Shown: piece after piece, positions 45,820 to 58,400 of the stretch
How the letters are laid out: each line of letters opens with the position of its first letter
How positions within the stretch are numbered: the stretch's first letter is position 1
NCBI RefSeq assembly: GCF_910592395.1
Contig: NC_088314.1
Location: forward strand, 18,551,070-18,615,069
Direction: 5' to 3'
DNA length: 64,000 bases
Source of the DNA: Lineus longissimus
Taxonomy: Eukaryota; Nemertea; Pilidiophora; Heteronemertea; Lineidae
The notes under the pieces: model-generated
What the model saw: the letters and a program-made list of their open reading frames with translations, nothing else
Database searches by the model: none
Told to the model about the DNA's origin: nothing
Position numbers and translations under genes: made by a program

Positions 45820-48383
45820 TCAACTTTTAAGTCTTCTACGCCTTTCAATGAGGCCGACGTTGAAGAGGGCCGCAGATCCAGCAAACACGGCAGCCACTGC
45901 AAAACTCCAACTGAAGCAACCGGTGCCATAACAAAATGTCTCCCCGGGTAATTTAATCTCGGCCTGGTACACAGCACCGAATATCTGCTGTAGCAATATG
46001 CTACAAATACCATTCGCTAACACGAATGCTCCCCAGTTTTTTCCGAAATATTTCAAACCGAAGTATTCGCCGCAGAGAGTGGCGCTGATGGACCAAACTG
46101 CCCCGTAGGCAATTCCAACACTGATTGTGGCAAACAAGAGCACGTAGAAGTTACTCGATGCGAAAATGCAAAGGGTCAGCGCGCCTGTCTCTATGATAAG
46201 TGTCACGAGCATGTAAGCAGCCCGTGGAATTTTCTCAATAAATTTATCGGACAGAATCCCACAGACAATCTTGCTGATCACAGCAAAGATTGGAACAAGT
46301 AGATTGAATGCCGTGCTCTTGTCTTCATAGCCAAAGGATTTCAGGTAAACATCAATATTTGTTAAGAACATTATTATTTCACAAGACGACATGACGAAGA
46401 GCCAGAACAGGAACTGAAAATCCCAATTCTTTATCAGTGCCAGCCCAGTTACGTCTTCGACAGCTTCCTTCTCGCCGTCGTAATCTTCATCATGTTCGGG
46501 AAAATCCCCCGAAACATCATCGAGATTTTCGTAGTCATCCTGCCCGGGGAGAACAACCTCATTGGTATCATAGTACCCCAGGAACAGTGCGCCTAGGCCA
46601 TTCACCACCGAGCCGGTAATTGCCATGAAGAGAAAGAAACCGCCGAGATCTTGATTTTCTTCATCTTCAACGTGCCCATTGACGAATAATCCGCCGTAAA
46701 TCGCAATGAAAATGCTCGATCCAAGGGAATACGCCGTCTCGAGAACAGCCACCATCGTCCCGAAAAGTGGTCCTCGGAAATTTCTCATATTAGTGACCAG
46801 TGCCGCCATGTAGCTTACGATAGAGCTGAAGTCTGGAAAGATGAAAACGAAAGTGCTACAGTTGTATGGAGGCGAAACGTCTTGAATATGGACTGAATTT
46901 TAAATTGACGCCTCGTAGAGCATGCTCTCCAATTTAGGGAGGTAAGAATGGTGCGACAAAAAGCGCCCCCTGGAAAGAAAAGATGAAAAAAGCTTGTTGA
47001 CCTGAGGCAAAACAGTTTTTGACGACCCTCAGCGTGTCATACCAAGAACAGAATCTTTCAATTCGATCTCCTGATAACTATGTCGAACATTGGGATAGGC
47101 ATTTGCGTTGACATTTCGAGGCTCTGTGAAAACATGGATTTGCCGCATGTAATACCCAGATTCTGTAGATTTTGAATCTCTCTAGTAGGAAGAGTTGTGT
47201 TTTTTCCTACTCACACGCGAGGGAGAGGTACAGGCAAACAAGCCAGACCTTGTCGGTGTAGAACGCCGGGTCATTTGCCGCACTCCACAGCAGCAGGTAG
47301 CCAGATGTCGAGAATACGATACCGATGAAGGCGGTCACCCGCGGACCAACTTTGTCCATCATCATTCCCGGGGGGAAAGCAAAGGTCGCGCCAACATTCC
47401 CAAAACCACTGATGATACCGACTGAAATCAACGAAGAAAGAATAAATGTGGTTGTTTCGACAGATACCCACAGGGCCCTTTATGTATGGATAAATTGTTG
47501 ATGATTAACAAGGCTGCTTTTTTTACCTGATTAAAAACACAATAATCAGCAGTGCTTTTTCTTGATAGAACACGCACCTTAAATTAGTTAAAGGGACAAC
47601 TTGGGCGTTAGCAGGAGGATAATAACGCTTTTTGCCACCATGCGCCGCCACAGGTTGTATGGGGTTGAATGCCTCTATTTATGATAATTCTTGGTGCAAT
47701 GAGAATCTTTCCATTAAACATTCTATTGAAGGATTCTGTGGACAATTGAATAGGGCCCGTAATAGGGTTCCATTCAGAAACTCGGCTATTATTATCATTA
47801 TTATTATCATTATTATTATTATTATCATGTGTCTTTATTCATGTAATAATCGATTACATTGTGGTGTGCGTATAACAAAAGAACGGAAGGTGACAAAAAT
47901 ATTCACAAATACCTTACATAACATAATTTGAATGTTTACAATAGTGTACATCAAGCCTCCAAAAACCGGTCCTCCGCAGAAATCAGAGCCAGCCCCCAGT
48001 CACCATATGACTTGATGTTCCATCAATTGCTTTGATACCGACTGTGTGTGTGTGGGCGTGGGGGGGGGGGGGGGCATTTGGGAGTTTTCGCAAATCCCCC
48101 AAAACGTCCACGTGAAAGCCTATCCCATCGTTCTCAGATGGTCAAACAATGAGATAGGTGTTCACCGACGTTGGCGTTTCGGAGGATTTGCGAAAACTCC
48201 TTGGTGTATTTCTTGTGCGAAATTCGCTTTAAGTGTATACGTACTTTCGGACTGTGTATATCCATACTTCTTCTTGATACTGTTGGTATAAACACTGAAG
48301 ATGTATGCACTTCCTCCATAGAGCAGGCAGAGCAGGCCCACAACCAGACAAATGGCCCGGAGGAGCCGTTTTGAGACGATCAT
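45820..48383 (-). CDS. Major facilitator superfamily transporter, nodulin-like/NFD4-type
   Basis: Three coding exons 48383-48245, 47421-47215, 46832-45820 give 1359 nt, 452 aa, with all junctions in phase 1. Exon 1 encodes helix 1 (AICLVVGLLCLLYGGSAYIF) and SIKKKYGYTQSE. Exon 2 continues with IGIISGFGNVGATFAFPPGM and MMDKVGPR, which matches the plant nodulin-like/NFD4 MFS signature. The second half has an acidic cytosolic loop (about residues 240-280, DDYENLDDVSGDFPEHDEDY) and then DKSTAFNLLVPIFAVISKIV, CGILSDKF and GAVWSISATLCGEYFGLKY. Twelve membrane helices are expected; the substrate is unknown. The start is fixed by an in-frame TGA at 48399-48401. An acceptor (CCCTTTTTTCAG) upstream of it implies a 5'UTR intron. 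Confidence 0.88.
48080..48200. mobile_element. MITE family GGGAGTTTTCG, copy 3
   Basis: 121 bp, GGGAGTTTTCGCAAATCCCC ... CGGAGGATTTGCGAAAACTCC, in MFS intron 1 only 44 bp inside the donor of exon 1. A G-run of about 14 sits directly to its left. Inner blocks CCTATCCCATCGTT and AACAATGAGATAGG pair. Confidence 0.7.
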
Positions 48384-48402
48384 AGTTCTCGCCGTCTTTC
48401 AT
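48245..48402 (-). promoter_or_regulatory. Upstream ORF overlapping the MFS start codon
   Basis: ATG at 48402, 19 nt before the MFS ATG, opens a different frame (MKDGENYDRLKTAPPG...) that stays open through exon 1 past the donor. Its context (C at -3) is weaker than that of the MFS start (A at -3). On the mature transcript it would overlap the main frame and could damp translation through leaky scanning. Confidence 0.5.
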
Positions 48403-48508
48403 TTGTGCACCGGCTCCCTGAAAAAAGGGAATGGTACAATTTGACCCAAAAAAAGGCAACGCATGAACATGTCCACATAATTCATAATTCATAATGAAGA
48501 TCTTTCCG

Positions 48509-49411
48509 CATGGTCAGCCAAGATGCCATTGCCAATATCTGTCTTTGTGCATGATTAACCAAGATGCCATAGCCAATATCTGTCTTTGTGCATGGTCAGC
48601 CAAGATGCCATGGCCAATATCTGTCTTTGTGCATGGTCAGCCAAGATGCCATGGCCAATATCTGTCTTTGGACATGGTCAGCCAAGATGCCATAGCCAAT
48701 ATCTGTCTTTGTGCATGGTCAGCCAAGATGCCATAGCCAATATCTGTCTTTGTGCATGGTCAGCCAAGATGCCATTGCCAATATCTGTCTTTGTGCATGG
48801 CCAGCCAAGATGCCATTGCCAATATCTGTCTTTGTACATGGTCAGCCAAGATGCCATGGCCAATATCTGTCTTTGTACATGGTCAGCCAAGATGCCATAG
48901 CCAATATCTGTCTTTGTGCATGGTCAACCAAGATGCCATGGCCAATATCTGTCTTTGTGCATGATCAGCCAAGATGCCATTGCCAATATCTGTCTTTGTG
49001 CATGGTCAGCCAAGATGCCATGGCCAATATCTGTCTTTGTACATGGTCAGCCAAGATGCCATGGCCAATATCTGTCTTTGTGCATGGTCAGCCAAGATGC
49101 CATAGCCAATATCTGTATTTGTGCATGGTCAGCCAAGATGCCATGGCCAATGTCTCTCTTTGTGCATGGTCAGCCAAGATGCCATAGCCAATATCTGTCT
49201 TTGTGCATGGTCAGCCAAGATGCCATGGCCAATATCTCTCTTTGTGCATGGTCAGCCAAGATGCCATGGCCAATATCTCTCTTTGTGCCATGGTCAGCCA
49301 AGATGCCATGGCCAATATCTGTCTTTGTGCATGGTCAGCCAAGATGCCATGGCCAATATCTGTCTTTGTGCATGGTCAGCCAAGCTGTCATTGCCAATAT
49401 CTCTCTTCGTT
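48509..49411. repeat. Minisatellite, 22 copies of a 41-bp unit
   Basis: Unit CATGGTCAGCCAAGATGCCA + TGGCCAATATCTGTCTTTGTG; 21 units of 41 bp and one of 42 bp (extra C near 49290). Copies differ mainly at ATGG/ATAG/ATTG before CCAATATC and at TGTCT/TCTCT. The unit length is not a multiple of three and has no stop in any forward frame, so long repetitive frames appear in all three. It lies 100-1000 bp upstream of the MFS gene exon with the start codon. Confidence 0.92.
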
Positions 49412-52350
49412 CATATATAGCGAGGTCAGCAAAGCTTAAACTTATAGCTTGTTAGTCTCCGCGTTAGTTCGAGAAAATGCACTACTGCGGCTGCTACAAT
49501 GTATTACATGAATTGAGTACTTACATGAATCTTGAAAATACCATAACACGAAATGCGAGAAGAGAACAACGGCGAAAGTGTTATCTCGAAACTGGAATAC
49601 GGCCTCAAAGGCCCGAGGTTATGAGCGGGTCCGAAGTCTTTTCGACCAATTGGAAAGAATGGTTCATATGGGTCAGCTGGACATAATGAATCGATATTGT
49701 ATACATATATACATATACAGGTTACCTTTGCCTATAACGTCTTCTAAATACCTTCTTGTACAACTGAAGATGTATCATACATTTGATTAGGCCCACAAAA
49801 GGGTATCACCAGGAGTGGTTGTGAATACTAAAGAAATCTTTGTAGTAAACTCCGCCCTCAGCCTACCATAGCAGGCAGGCCAAATTTCATGGTTGACGCC
49901 AAGAGTCGTTTGTGCACTGACCCGCATAACGATGTTCAAAACATTTGTAACTAAATGGATGATTTTCCCCGTCTACAGATCGTGGCAGTTTGGCGTAAGA
50001 ACATTTGACCAATATCATTGGGTTTCATAACCATGTGATATTACATAGTCAGACTTACACATAAGCATTATTATACCACATTGGGCCTCATTGCGATGTC
50101 ACCCAAAGACGTTATAGGCAAGGATAGCCTGTATACTTAGGACAACTTTTTATCAGACAGGTACTTGTACAGTGTTGACTTATTGAGATTGAGGTCGGCC
50201 CCTGTCTCATGTCCTAAATGTGTCATGTCCTCAAGTAGGGACATGCGTAATGGTGTGATTCTCTTTTTTTCTCGAAAGCTATGCGCACACGACGGATTGC
50301 GATGAAAACGAAAGCATTGTTTGCAGAATGTTTTTTAGTGTTTTTCCAGAAAAGTGTTCAAGAACAAAGTTTTCGGATAAAAAACATGCAACATATATTT
50401 GTCCCGAGACAGTCAGTGCAGTGTTTCTGATGTCCGTCGTGTGCGCGCGACGCGAAATATTTGGAAAACATTTCCTCGAAGCCGTTTTCGTTTCCATGGT
50501 CATTTTGTCGGCTTTGTGCGCGTGCGACCCCAACCCTGCAAACGCCGAGACAAATTTGTCGCTGCGAAAGTGCGACTTGCGATAACTATACACCTTTCCA
50601 GAAATGGGGCGCTGAGTGTCCGAAATAGTGATGTCATAAGGGGAAACTAGGCCTTATGGTGGAGGGACAAAGGATATAGTCATGGTTGACCAACACACTT
50701 GAATGCCTTTAATGACGGACAAGGGGGAAAAAGTTAGTTCCAATGCAAGCCAACAATTTCGGGAAGCATGTATATACGCGGTATGGCATGAGACAAAAAT
50801 TCAAGGTTTTTATGGAAACCCCATGTCGACTTACCGGCGGGGAATATGACTCCTTAACTCTCCTCCTTTCAAGGACGGACATACGCACAACGCCGTTAGA
50901 TTGGCACGTGGAAAGTCACAGAGGGGCAGGTTTTCATGGAAATTTCATTCACGGGCCCGGCAGATTTTCATGGCAACCTCATTTTCAGGCCAGACCTTTC
51001 TGAGGCGCCATGTGGAAATTTAATTATTTGCCAAATTTGTAAAACATAATTTCATTGTTGGAACAAGTTAGAACTTTTATTTCATCCAATAAAGTAATTT
51101 TATTTAAAATAATTATTTTGTATTCAAACCAGCATTTTTATTTTATCAAGCCATCAGATTATTTCCAAATCAGGAAAACAATGATACACCACAGCTGGTG
51201 CTGTTATTCGAGACGCATGGTAGATTATTTCAAACAATAGAAAATAATTTCGTTGATTCAGACCATATACTTATATACATATGTGACCCGTCACAGCAAA
51301 ACCAGGCGCATGTCGCTCCGAGCTTGGCAGGTTGAGACGGACTGGTTGTTCATTTCTCTGTTGTCTGCCTTTAGTGAAATATGAGCACATAAATTCTTTC
51401 CATTATCTCCTGGCGTCATTTAGGCTCATCTTCTGTGCGACATGCGCCTGGTTTTGCTGTGATGGGTCACATATTTGTATTGAAAATTCATTCACCACAC
51501 CATGAAGGGGAGGTTCAAATCCCATCCGTGTATTTACCCTGCCATCTTTTGGCGGGATTCAGGAAATGTTTAAAGGGGCAACTTGGGCGTGGTAAATAGA
51601 CGATTTGTTCCAAGGTATTTTACTCTTCTACAGGGTGACCAGCAAAAACAAGAAAACTGTAGTTTAAACTATTGTAAAATGTATTTATTCAGAGAAAAAA
51701 CAATATCACATCCTGCTTATTGAAAATAAATAACACATATATCAAAACAAATAATTGCATCTTTGAAATTTGAAAGGAAATATGGCATTGGACATTCTCT
51801 TCCGTTTGGTTTCATTCCGTTGTTCCACAAAATACAGTTTGCCTATGGAATATAAAGGTAAATCCATTGACAACAGATAATGTTAACGGACAAATACAAA
51901 TACCCTTCTTGTATCTAAAATACTCCATCGCCACTGTATACTATTAGGATGAAACTAACTATCCCTGAGTGTGTTTAGCGTGTTAAGAGAGAGTGCTGGT
52001 GAATAAATATTTTAGATGGCATGACCTGCTATGCCCGTCACCTGCAGCAAAAGGGTTAAGCAGATGCAAAATTTATCTACAAGAGCTATTCAAGTAGGTA
52101 GGCCTACACATACATATTACCCTGGAACCTCTTATCAACAACAATATTTGCAACCCCTAATCAAAGGGGATTTTCTAACCGTATAACTCTATGACTAACT
52201 AATTTGATGTGCTTTGGTGTGAGCCCGTTTTTGCAAATTGCAAAAATATATTATAGGTATAAACGTTTTCAGTTTAGCCTTCAAACGAAGCTTTACTGTA
52301 AACCAGGAAAAATTGGCGCCCCTATATTTCTGTGGTATTTTTTCACAATG
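49412..52350. other. Intergenic between the MFS 5' end and the ankyrin 3' end
   Basis: No protein gene supported. A GC-richer block at 50279-50600 has open frames on both strands (83-104 codons) but no splice context or recognisable content; it could be the MFS promoter/5'UTR region. One inverted-repeat element (51280-51473) is listed separately. Confidence 0.4.
51280..51473. mobile_element. 194-bp inverted-repeat MITE (TATGTGACCCGTCACAG)
   Basis: Left TATGTGACCCGTCACAGCAA/AACCAGGCGCATGTCGC and right GCGACATGCGCCTGGTTTTG/CTGTGATGGGTCACATA are 37-bp inverted termini with one mismatch. The interior is unpaired and non-coding. Confidence 0.75.
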
Positions 52351-52356
52351 TTTATT
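52351..52356 (-). promoter_or_regulatory. Candidate polyadenylation signal of the ankyrin gene
   Basis: AATAAA on the minus strand about 62 nt after the stop codon. A second AATAAA overlaps the stop codon itself (GGAATAAACC at about 52417-52422). Confidence 0.45.
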
Positions 52357-52417
52357 TTGCGAATCTAGGTAATTCACTAAATCCACGAAAAAATAAAATG
52401 CCAGCAAAAATATTGGT

Positions 52418-55400
52418 TTATTCCTCTTCAGTTACATATTCTAAATTATCAGGATCCTCAACATTGCCGTCTTTTTCTGAACGTCCTTCATGAGCCTCCT
52501 CCACCTTCCCATCAGGGACCTCATTGACGTCTGCTGTCTCACTCCTCCCCCACAGACCGAGATTCTGCATGCTCAGGCGCTGATGAAGGCTTAGACGGCC
52601 GCGGAGGAGGGATGGCCGGTTGTGATGGTAGTTCCACACTGTTTGGTTATTGATGAGTTCCTCGGTGAACTGCATCCGTAGCGCCAATGCCGACGCAAGT
52701 TGTCCAGACTGAAATTGAGAAATTTGGGTAGAAATAATCAACCAAGGGAGTACTAATAACAAGAGGCCCAAGGGACTGGCACTCAGCTGAAATAGATGGG
52801 TCAATGTACACGATGTACACTTCGGTGAACTGCATCCATAGAGCCAATGCTGAGGCAAGTTGTCCAGACTAAAATTGAGAAATTTGGGTAGAAATATTCA
52901 ACCAAGAGAGTAGTAATAACAAGAGGCTCAAGGGCCTGGCACTCAGCTGAAATAGATGGGTCAATGTACACGATGTACACTTCGGTGAACTGTATCCATA
53001 GTGCCAATGTTGACGCAAGTTGTCCAGACTGAAATTGAGAAATCAACCAAGGTAGTAGTTACAACAAGAGGTCCAAAGGGTCTGGCACTCAGCTGAAATA
53101 GATGGATCAATGCACATGATGTACACTTCGGTGAACTGTATCCATAGTGCCAATGCTGACACAAGTTGTCCAAATCAACCAAGGTAGTAGTTATAACAAG
53201 AGGCCCAAAGGGTCTGGCACTCAGCTGAAATAGATGGGTCAATCTACACAACATGGAAAGTACTGTGTAGGTCTCTTTCAACCTCTTTTTTGTTAAGATA
53301 ATGAGATGCCTATGACATGCCCCCTTTAAGTCCAGTCCATCCTGAAACCTTTTTAGTAGAACTCAGATTAGATAATCAATCAGTGCTAACCTGAGTATTT
53401 CTAACTGGAACCCATTTATACAACTGGTGTAGGGGACTGTGGGGATCGGACCATTGACCTGTATCACCGGGCTGGGTGTCTTGCTCGAGGGCAGTGTCCC
53501 CAATGTGGCCTACCACAGCGTACCTTTGTTTTTATCATGGGGTTTGCTCCAAGAGCATTCAGTAACCTGGCCATCTCTACGTTGTCCTGCTGCACGCTGA
53601 GATGCAGTGCCGTCAGGCCATCGTCTGTCTGGGCGTTGATATCGCACTTTGCCTCAACCAAGACCTTGACGATTTCTTGGTAGACGCTGCCTTGATCCCC
53701 CTTGATAACGGCACAGTGAAGAGGGGTGAACCCAGGGGAGTCCTTGTGGATCTCTCGTGCCTCAGTTTGAGCACCTGCCTGAAAGATATGAGGTTGATTA
53801 AAAAAAAAAAAATTTCTGACCAAGATATTGACAATTTCTTTGCAGCTGCAATACAGCACAATGAAGAGTAGTCCACTAATTAATCATAAATGACCCAAGG
53901 CCACATGCATCTTTTGAAACCATGGTGAAAACATTATTTTCTTGGTCATCCTTCATTAAAAGACCATGTTGCCCCTCGACATACCTCCAGCAACATCTTG
54001 GTAATCTTCAGTTCTCCCAACTCAGAGGCCTGATGTAGTGCTGTTGCTCCGGTACAAAACCCTTTGCCATCATCACCCTCGCGTGGTTCACGTGTCTGAC
54101 ACGTTTCAAGGACGCCGCAGTCTGCACCAATCAGCATCCGGGTCATCTCGATGTCTCCGCATTGCGTTGCAAGGATCAACGGTGTGATGCCCAACTTTGT
54201 GGGTACGTTGATGTCACAGCCGGCCTCAAGTAAAACTAGAAACGTTGCTCCTTTGTCTTCATCGATACTCAGGTGGAGGGCTGTCTCACCTGGAAGAAAT
54301 GGAGACTGATACAGTAGAGCCCCAAAATGCGTTTCTTGAAAATCCATTCTCCGCCTTTCGACTTTGCAAATTCCGTAAATAATGCTCCAAACTTGAAAAC
54401 ACCACATTCTTTTTTAATCATGGATAAATTCCATGTTTTGGATTGGCGTATTCTGTCAAGATGAAACTCCAGGGAAAGGGCTCAGTTGTCGCTTTTAGGG
54501 AACAAGGAACAAAAGGAACCCATCACCTACCTGTTTTTGGTATCTGTATGTTCGCATCAGCGCCGTGTCGCAACAACTTCCGTGCAAGATCATCGTCATC
54601 ATGGAGACAGCTCAACATAAGAGCAGTCATCTCCTCACCGTTAACGGTGCACAGTAAGTTGATGTCTGGCGCGCCGCGTAGCATTTCCGTGGCGAAGAAA
54701 TCATCGAGGTCGTCGCCAATAAGAGCATGTAACGGCGTCACGTTCAAATAATCACCAAACGAACCAACTTGGGCTGTGTCTGCTCCAATTTTCATCAAAT
54801 GTTCAATATCGGACTCGAGGATATCATCCCCGGTCATGTGATGCAACACATTGAAACCCATCTCGTGCGTCTCACGGATATCGATACCGAAGTTACACAA
54901 CAACTGGACAACATCGCGTAACGGCGATACATCCGTGTCTACCGGAAGGATTCCGACCATGCCACGCTCTTTCGTGATCAGACCCCTGACGTCTGCTCCA
55001 GCTTTTAGGAGCAGACGTATCATGGAAACATTCCCTTTCTCAGTCATAAAATCCAGAGCAGCGATATCACCCTTCTTGTCAGATTGGTCAAGATAAGCAT
55101 CAGGGTCTGCCCCGTTCCTGATCAACTCCTTCACAGCTCTGTCAGTGGAATGACTTATAGCGGCGATCAGCGGGGGTACGTCATCTCTTTTGGTGCAAAA
55201 ACACCTCATGTTCACGTCAGCGCCGATCTCCAGAATTTTTCTGATCAGTCGCGTTACCCTTTCAGCATTCTGAACGCACGCGATACCAAGTGGTGTACGC
55301 TTCTCATCAGCATCATTTGGAAGAACAGAAAATATGTCCGCACTAAAATCAGCCAACAGAGCGAGAATATCTGTAACGCCCGCTTCAACGGCAACATGAA

Positions 55401-58400
55401 AGGAATTCCCTTTCAAGATTTCCACACCATCCACATCTGGGATGAGTTTTGCACCCTTTCTAATCAATAACTCTGCAGATTCAGGTTTGTTGTTCTTCAA
55501 GGCTATTGCCAGAGGCGTAGTTTCACCAGCCACGACATTCAGGTCAGCACCATAACTGAAAATCAAAACCCAAACAAGTCATTAGGTTTTCATTAGGGTT
55601 CCCAGAACTTAGTATCAGAGCCGAGAGGGTAAGACCATGTGCAAACCTAGTGGCGGTGTTCTCCACGACACCATTAGTCAGGGTGTCCCACCCTATCTTG
55701 GAAGAGCCAACCTACTGTACCCTATTCGAACAAATTCTAACTGGTAAATGAAGAAACAGGGCCTAGAATGTCACCAGAGATACCAGAGATCCCAGAGGAT
55801 TTAAGCAAAACTGGATATAGTCCGTTTCATCAGTTAAACTCATATTGATTTTAGTTGAACTGAAAATCATTCGAGTTAAACTCCATAGAAAAACTCTAGG
55901 TCAAATCCCAAAAAATGTGGTTTCTTCAAGCCTTGATCCCAAGGTGGGTGATGAGTTTCTGTTAAACTTAGGTAATTGTGACCGCTTTGAGGCGTCACAC
56001 TTTTGCCCTCATAATTACCGAAGAAGTTTCCTTATGATGCTGTTGAGACCATACTTGGCTGCAAGATGGAGAGGGGTCATTTCCTTTGTCGAACCAGCCT
56101 GCAGACAAGTGGCCATGGGGTCCGCACCGAGTTCTAGAAGCCTCTCTCCGACTTCATCAAGACGATCCAAACTCAACTCCTCAATTGCAAAGCCCAGAGC
56201 CGACATCCATGGTTCCTCTGGAGATCTATTCGTTTGAAGATTGACGTCGCAATGACCATGGTCTAGAAGGTGAAGAATGATTTCTTTGTTCCCCGCCTTC
56301 ATGGCACAGTGAAGAGCAGTGTAGCCTGGTAAGAAAGCAGAAAAAAAGTTTTGGGTTTATCGTTGTATTGTACACCAAGTAGTGTAAACCCACTTATTTC
56401 CGCAAGCCTAATACTTTCGCGAGAGGGGTTCAATCGCAAACTTTAGGGGAACGAAAATGTATAACTTAGAGTGATACTATGATGTGATTTACAACTTTGT
56501 GGAAATACGTCCGTTTTTAATTGTTGATCACAAAGGTAAAGCTCAAATTTTCCATTTTTGATTAGATTTATTATAAAATCGCTGAATGTAAACCACCGCG
56601 ACCGCGAAAATGTTCATGTTGTGACGTCATCAACGAAAACGGCATCGAAGCGAGCCGTCCGGGCGGGATTAAACCATCAATTTCTAGAAAATGTGCATTT
56701 CGATTCGAAAATCAGTCTTCTCCATGAGGCCATTTTCAGGGCAGCCCACCCTACCTTGGCAGCTTACCACCCTACCTTGGAATAGCCATCCTACCTTGCT
56801 CTAGATTTTGTAAAGACTTTCCATAGGACCACCCTACCTTGAATTGTTGGTCACCCCACCTATGGTGTTGGACACTGGCAAAACTTCTTAAATATCAAGG
56901 GCACAACCATACATTGAGAAAACCCAACGGAGAATCCTCCTCAATATGTGTATAATTAGAGAATTTGAATGATGAGCATAACTACCGTCTACATCTTGTA
57001 TATTCGGATTTGCACCATTCTTGATAAGCAGGGCCACCATGTCAAAAGCACTTTCCACAACGGCTTCGGTAAGGCACGTCCTTTTTTTCAATCCACCCTG
57101 AGTGTTGACGTCTGCACCTTGAAAACGAAATACGGTAGCAGTAAGCACAGTTGCTATTCAAAGGGGAACGCCATATCGTAATCATCGTGGTTCAGGAAAA
57201 GAGAAATGCAGTTATACACAATGCCGTAGAGCAGTCATCATGCATGCAAATTTGCTGAAACTTTGAACAGTGGAACCTCGTTTAGCGGACACCTCTCTAT
57301 TAAGGACAACCTCTATCTTAAGGACACTTGTTTTGGTCCAAATCCAAAATTGACTTCAGTCATTTTGACCTCTCCAATCAGGACACCTCCCTATTAAGGA
57401 CAGAATATGTCAGTCCCGAGGGTGTCCTTAATAGAGAGGTTCTAATGTATGGTATTTGTATATCAGTCTACACAACGGCAATAAGTGATTATTTGGTCAA
57501 TTCTCACCATGATTCAGAAAAAAGTTGACCTGGTTGATACGATTTCTCTCGACTGTAAAACAGAGTGGCGTGCGCCCGTCCAACATCTTGTCATCAATGG
57601 CACAACCAGCCTCCCATAAGATATAAAGCAGACTCGTGTCATCTTCGACGTCTTTCCCAGCCACTGCAGAGTGCATCAGTGATATGGATGGGACTTCTTC
57701 AGCTGTAGAAAGACAAGAATTACAATTTGAAAAAAAAGCATCGCAAAGTGAGCATTACCCCGCAGCCCAATGAAGTTAAAGGTAAGATATCAATGACAGG
57801 GGCGGATCCAATGGGGTCCGACCTGACCCCCTGCCCCCCCCCCCACTATTTTCTACCAACTTGGAAAACAAATTGACGACATTCTATTTGTTGAGATTAT
57901 TTCTCAAACAAACAAGTTTTGTTTAAGAAACAACATTTTAACTATCTCTGGCCCCTAAAAATACTTACCAATCACAGAGAACTTTGTATTAACATCGGCA
58001 CCATGGTCAATAAGTTTCTTTACCAGATCCTTCATTCCTAAATCAACGGCGACATGTAGTGGAGTCATTTTACAAGCCATTGCATTGGATGGAAGTGGAT
58101 CGCTCTTGGAGTCTGTGAGGTCCATCTGAGAATCACCATAGGTCCCTACAAGGTCCACCTGAATTCCCGGCTGGCGCAAAAGAAGGTCACAAAAGTCCAG
58201 ATGTTTCTTACGGACAGCTGTAAATAACGGAGCACCATTGTTGACATCGACGTCTGCTCCATGCTCGAGAAGGATTTTTCCAACTTTCAGATTGTTTTCC
58301 GACGCGCACAGCATGAGTGGAGTCATGTTCTTAGAGTTCTGCGTGTCTATGTCAGCACCGTAGTTCAGAAGCATCTTGGAAATGATTTCCGAGCGTAGAA

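Noticed and set aside
48494-49455. Long repetitive frames (MHGQPRCHGQYLSLC...) in three phases; also considered as CRISPR
   Set aside because: Consequence of a stop-free 41-bp minisatellite. Units abut with no variable spacers, so it is not a CRISPR array.
51500-51530. GGTTCAAATCC, a tRNA B-box-like word
   Set aside because: No A box, acceptor stem or anticodon arm upstream.
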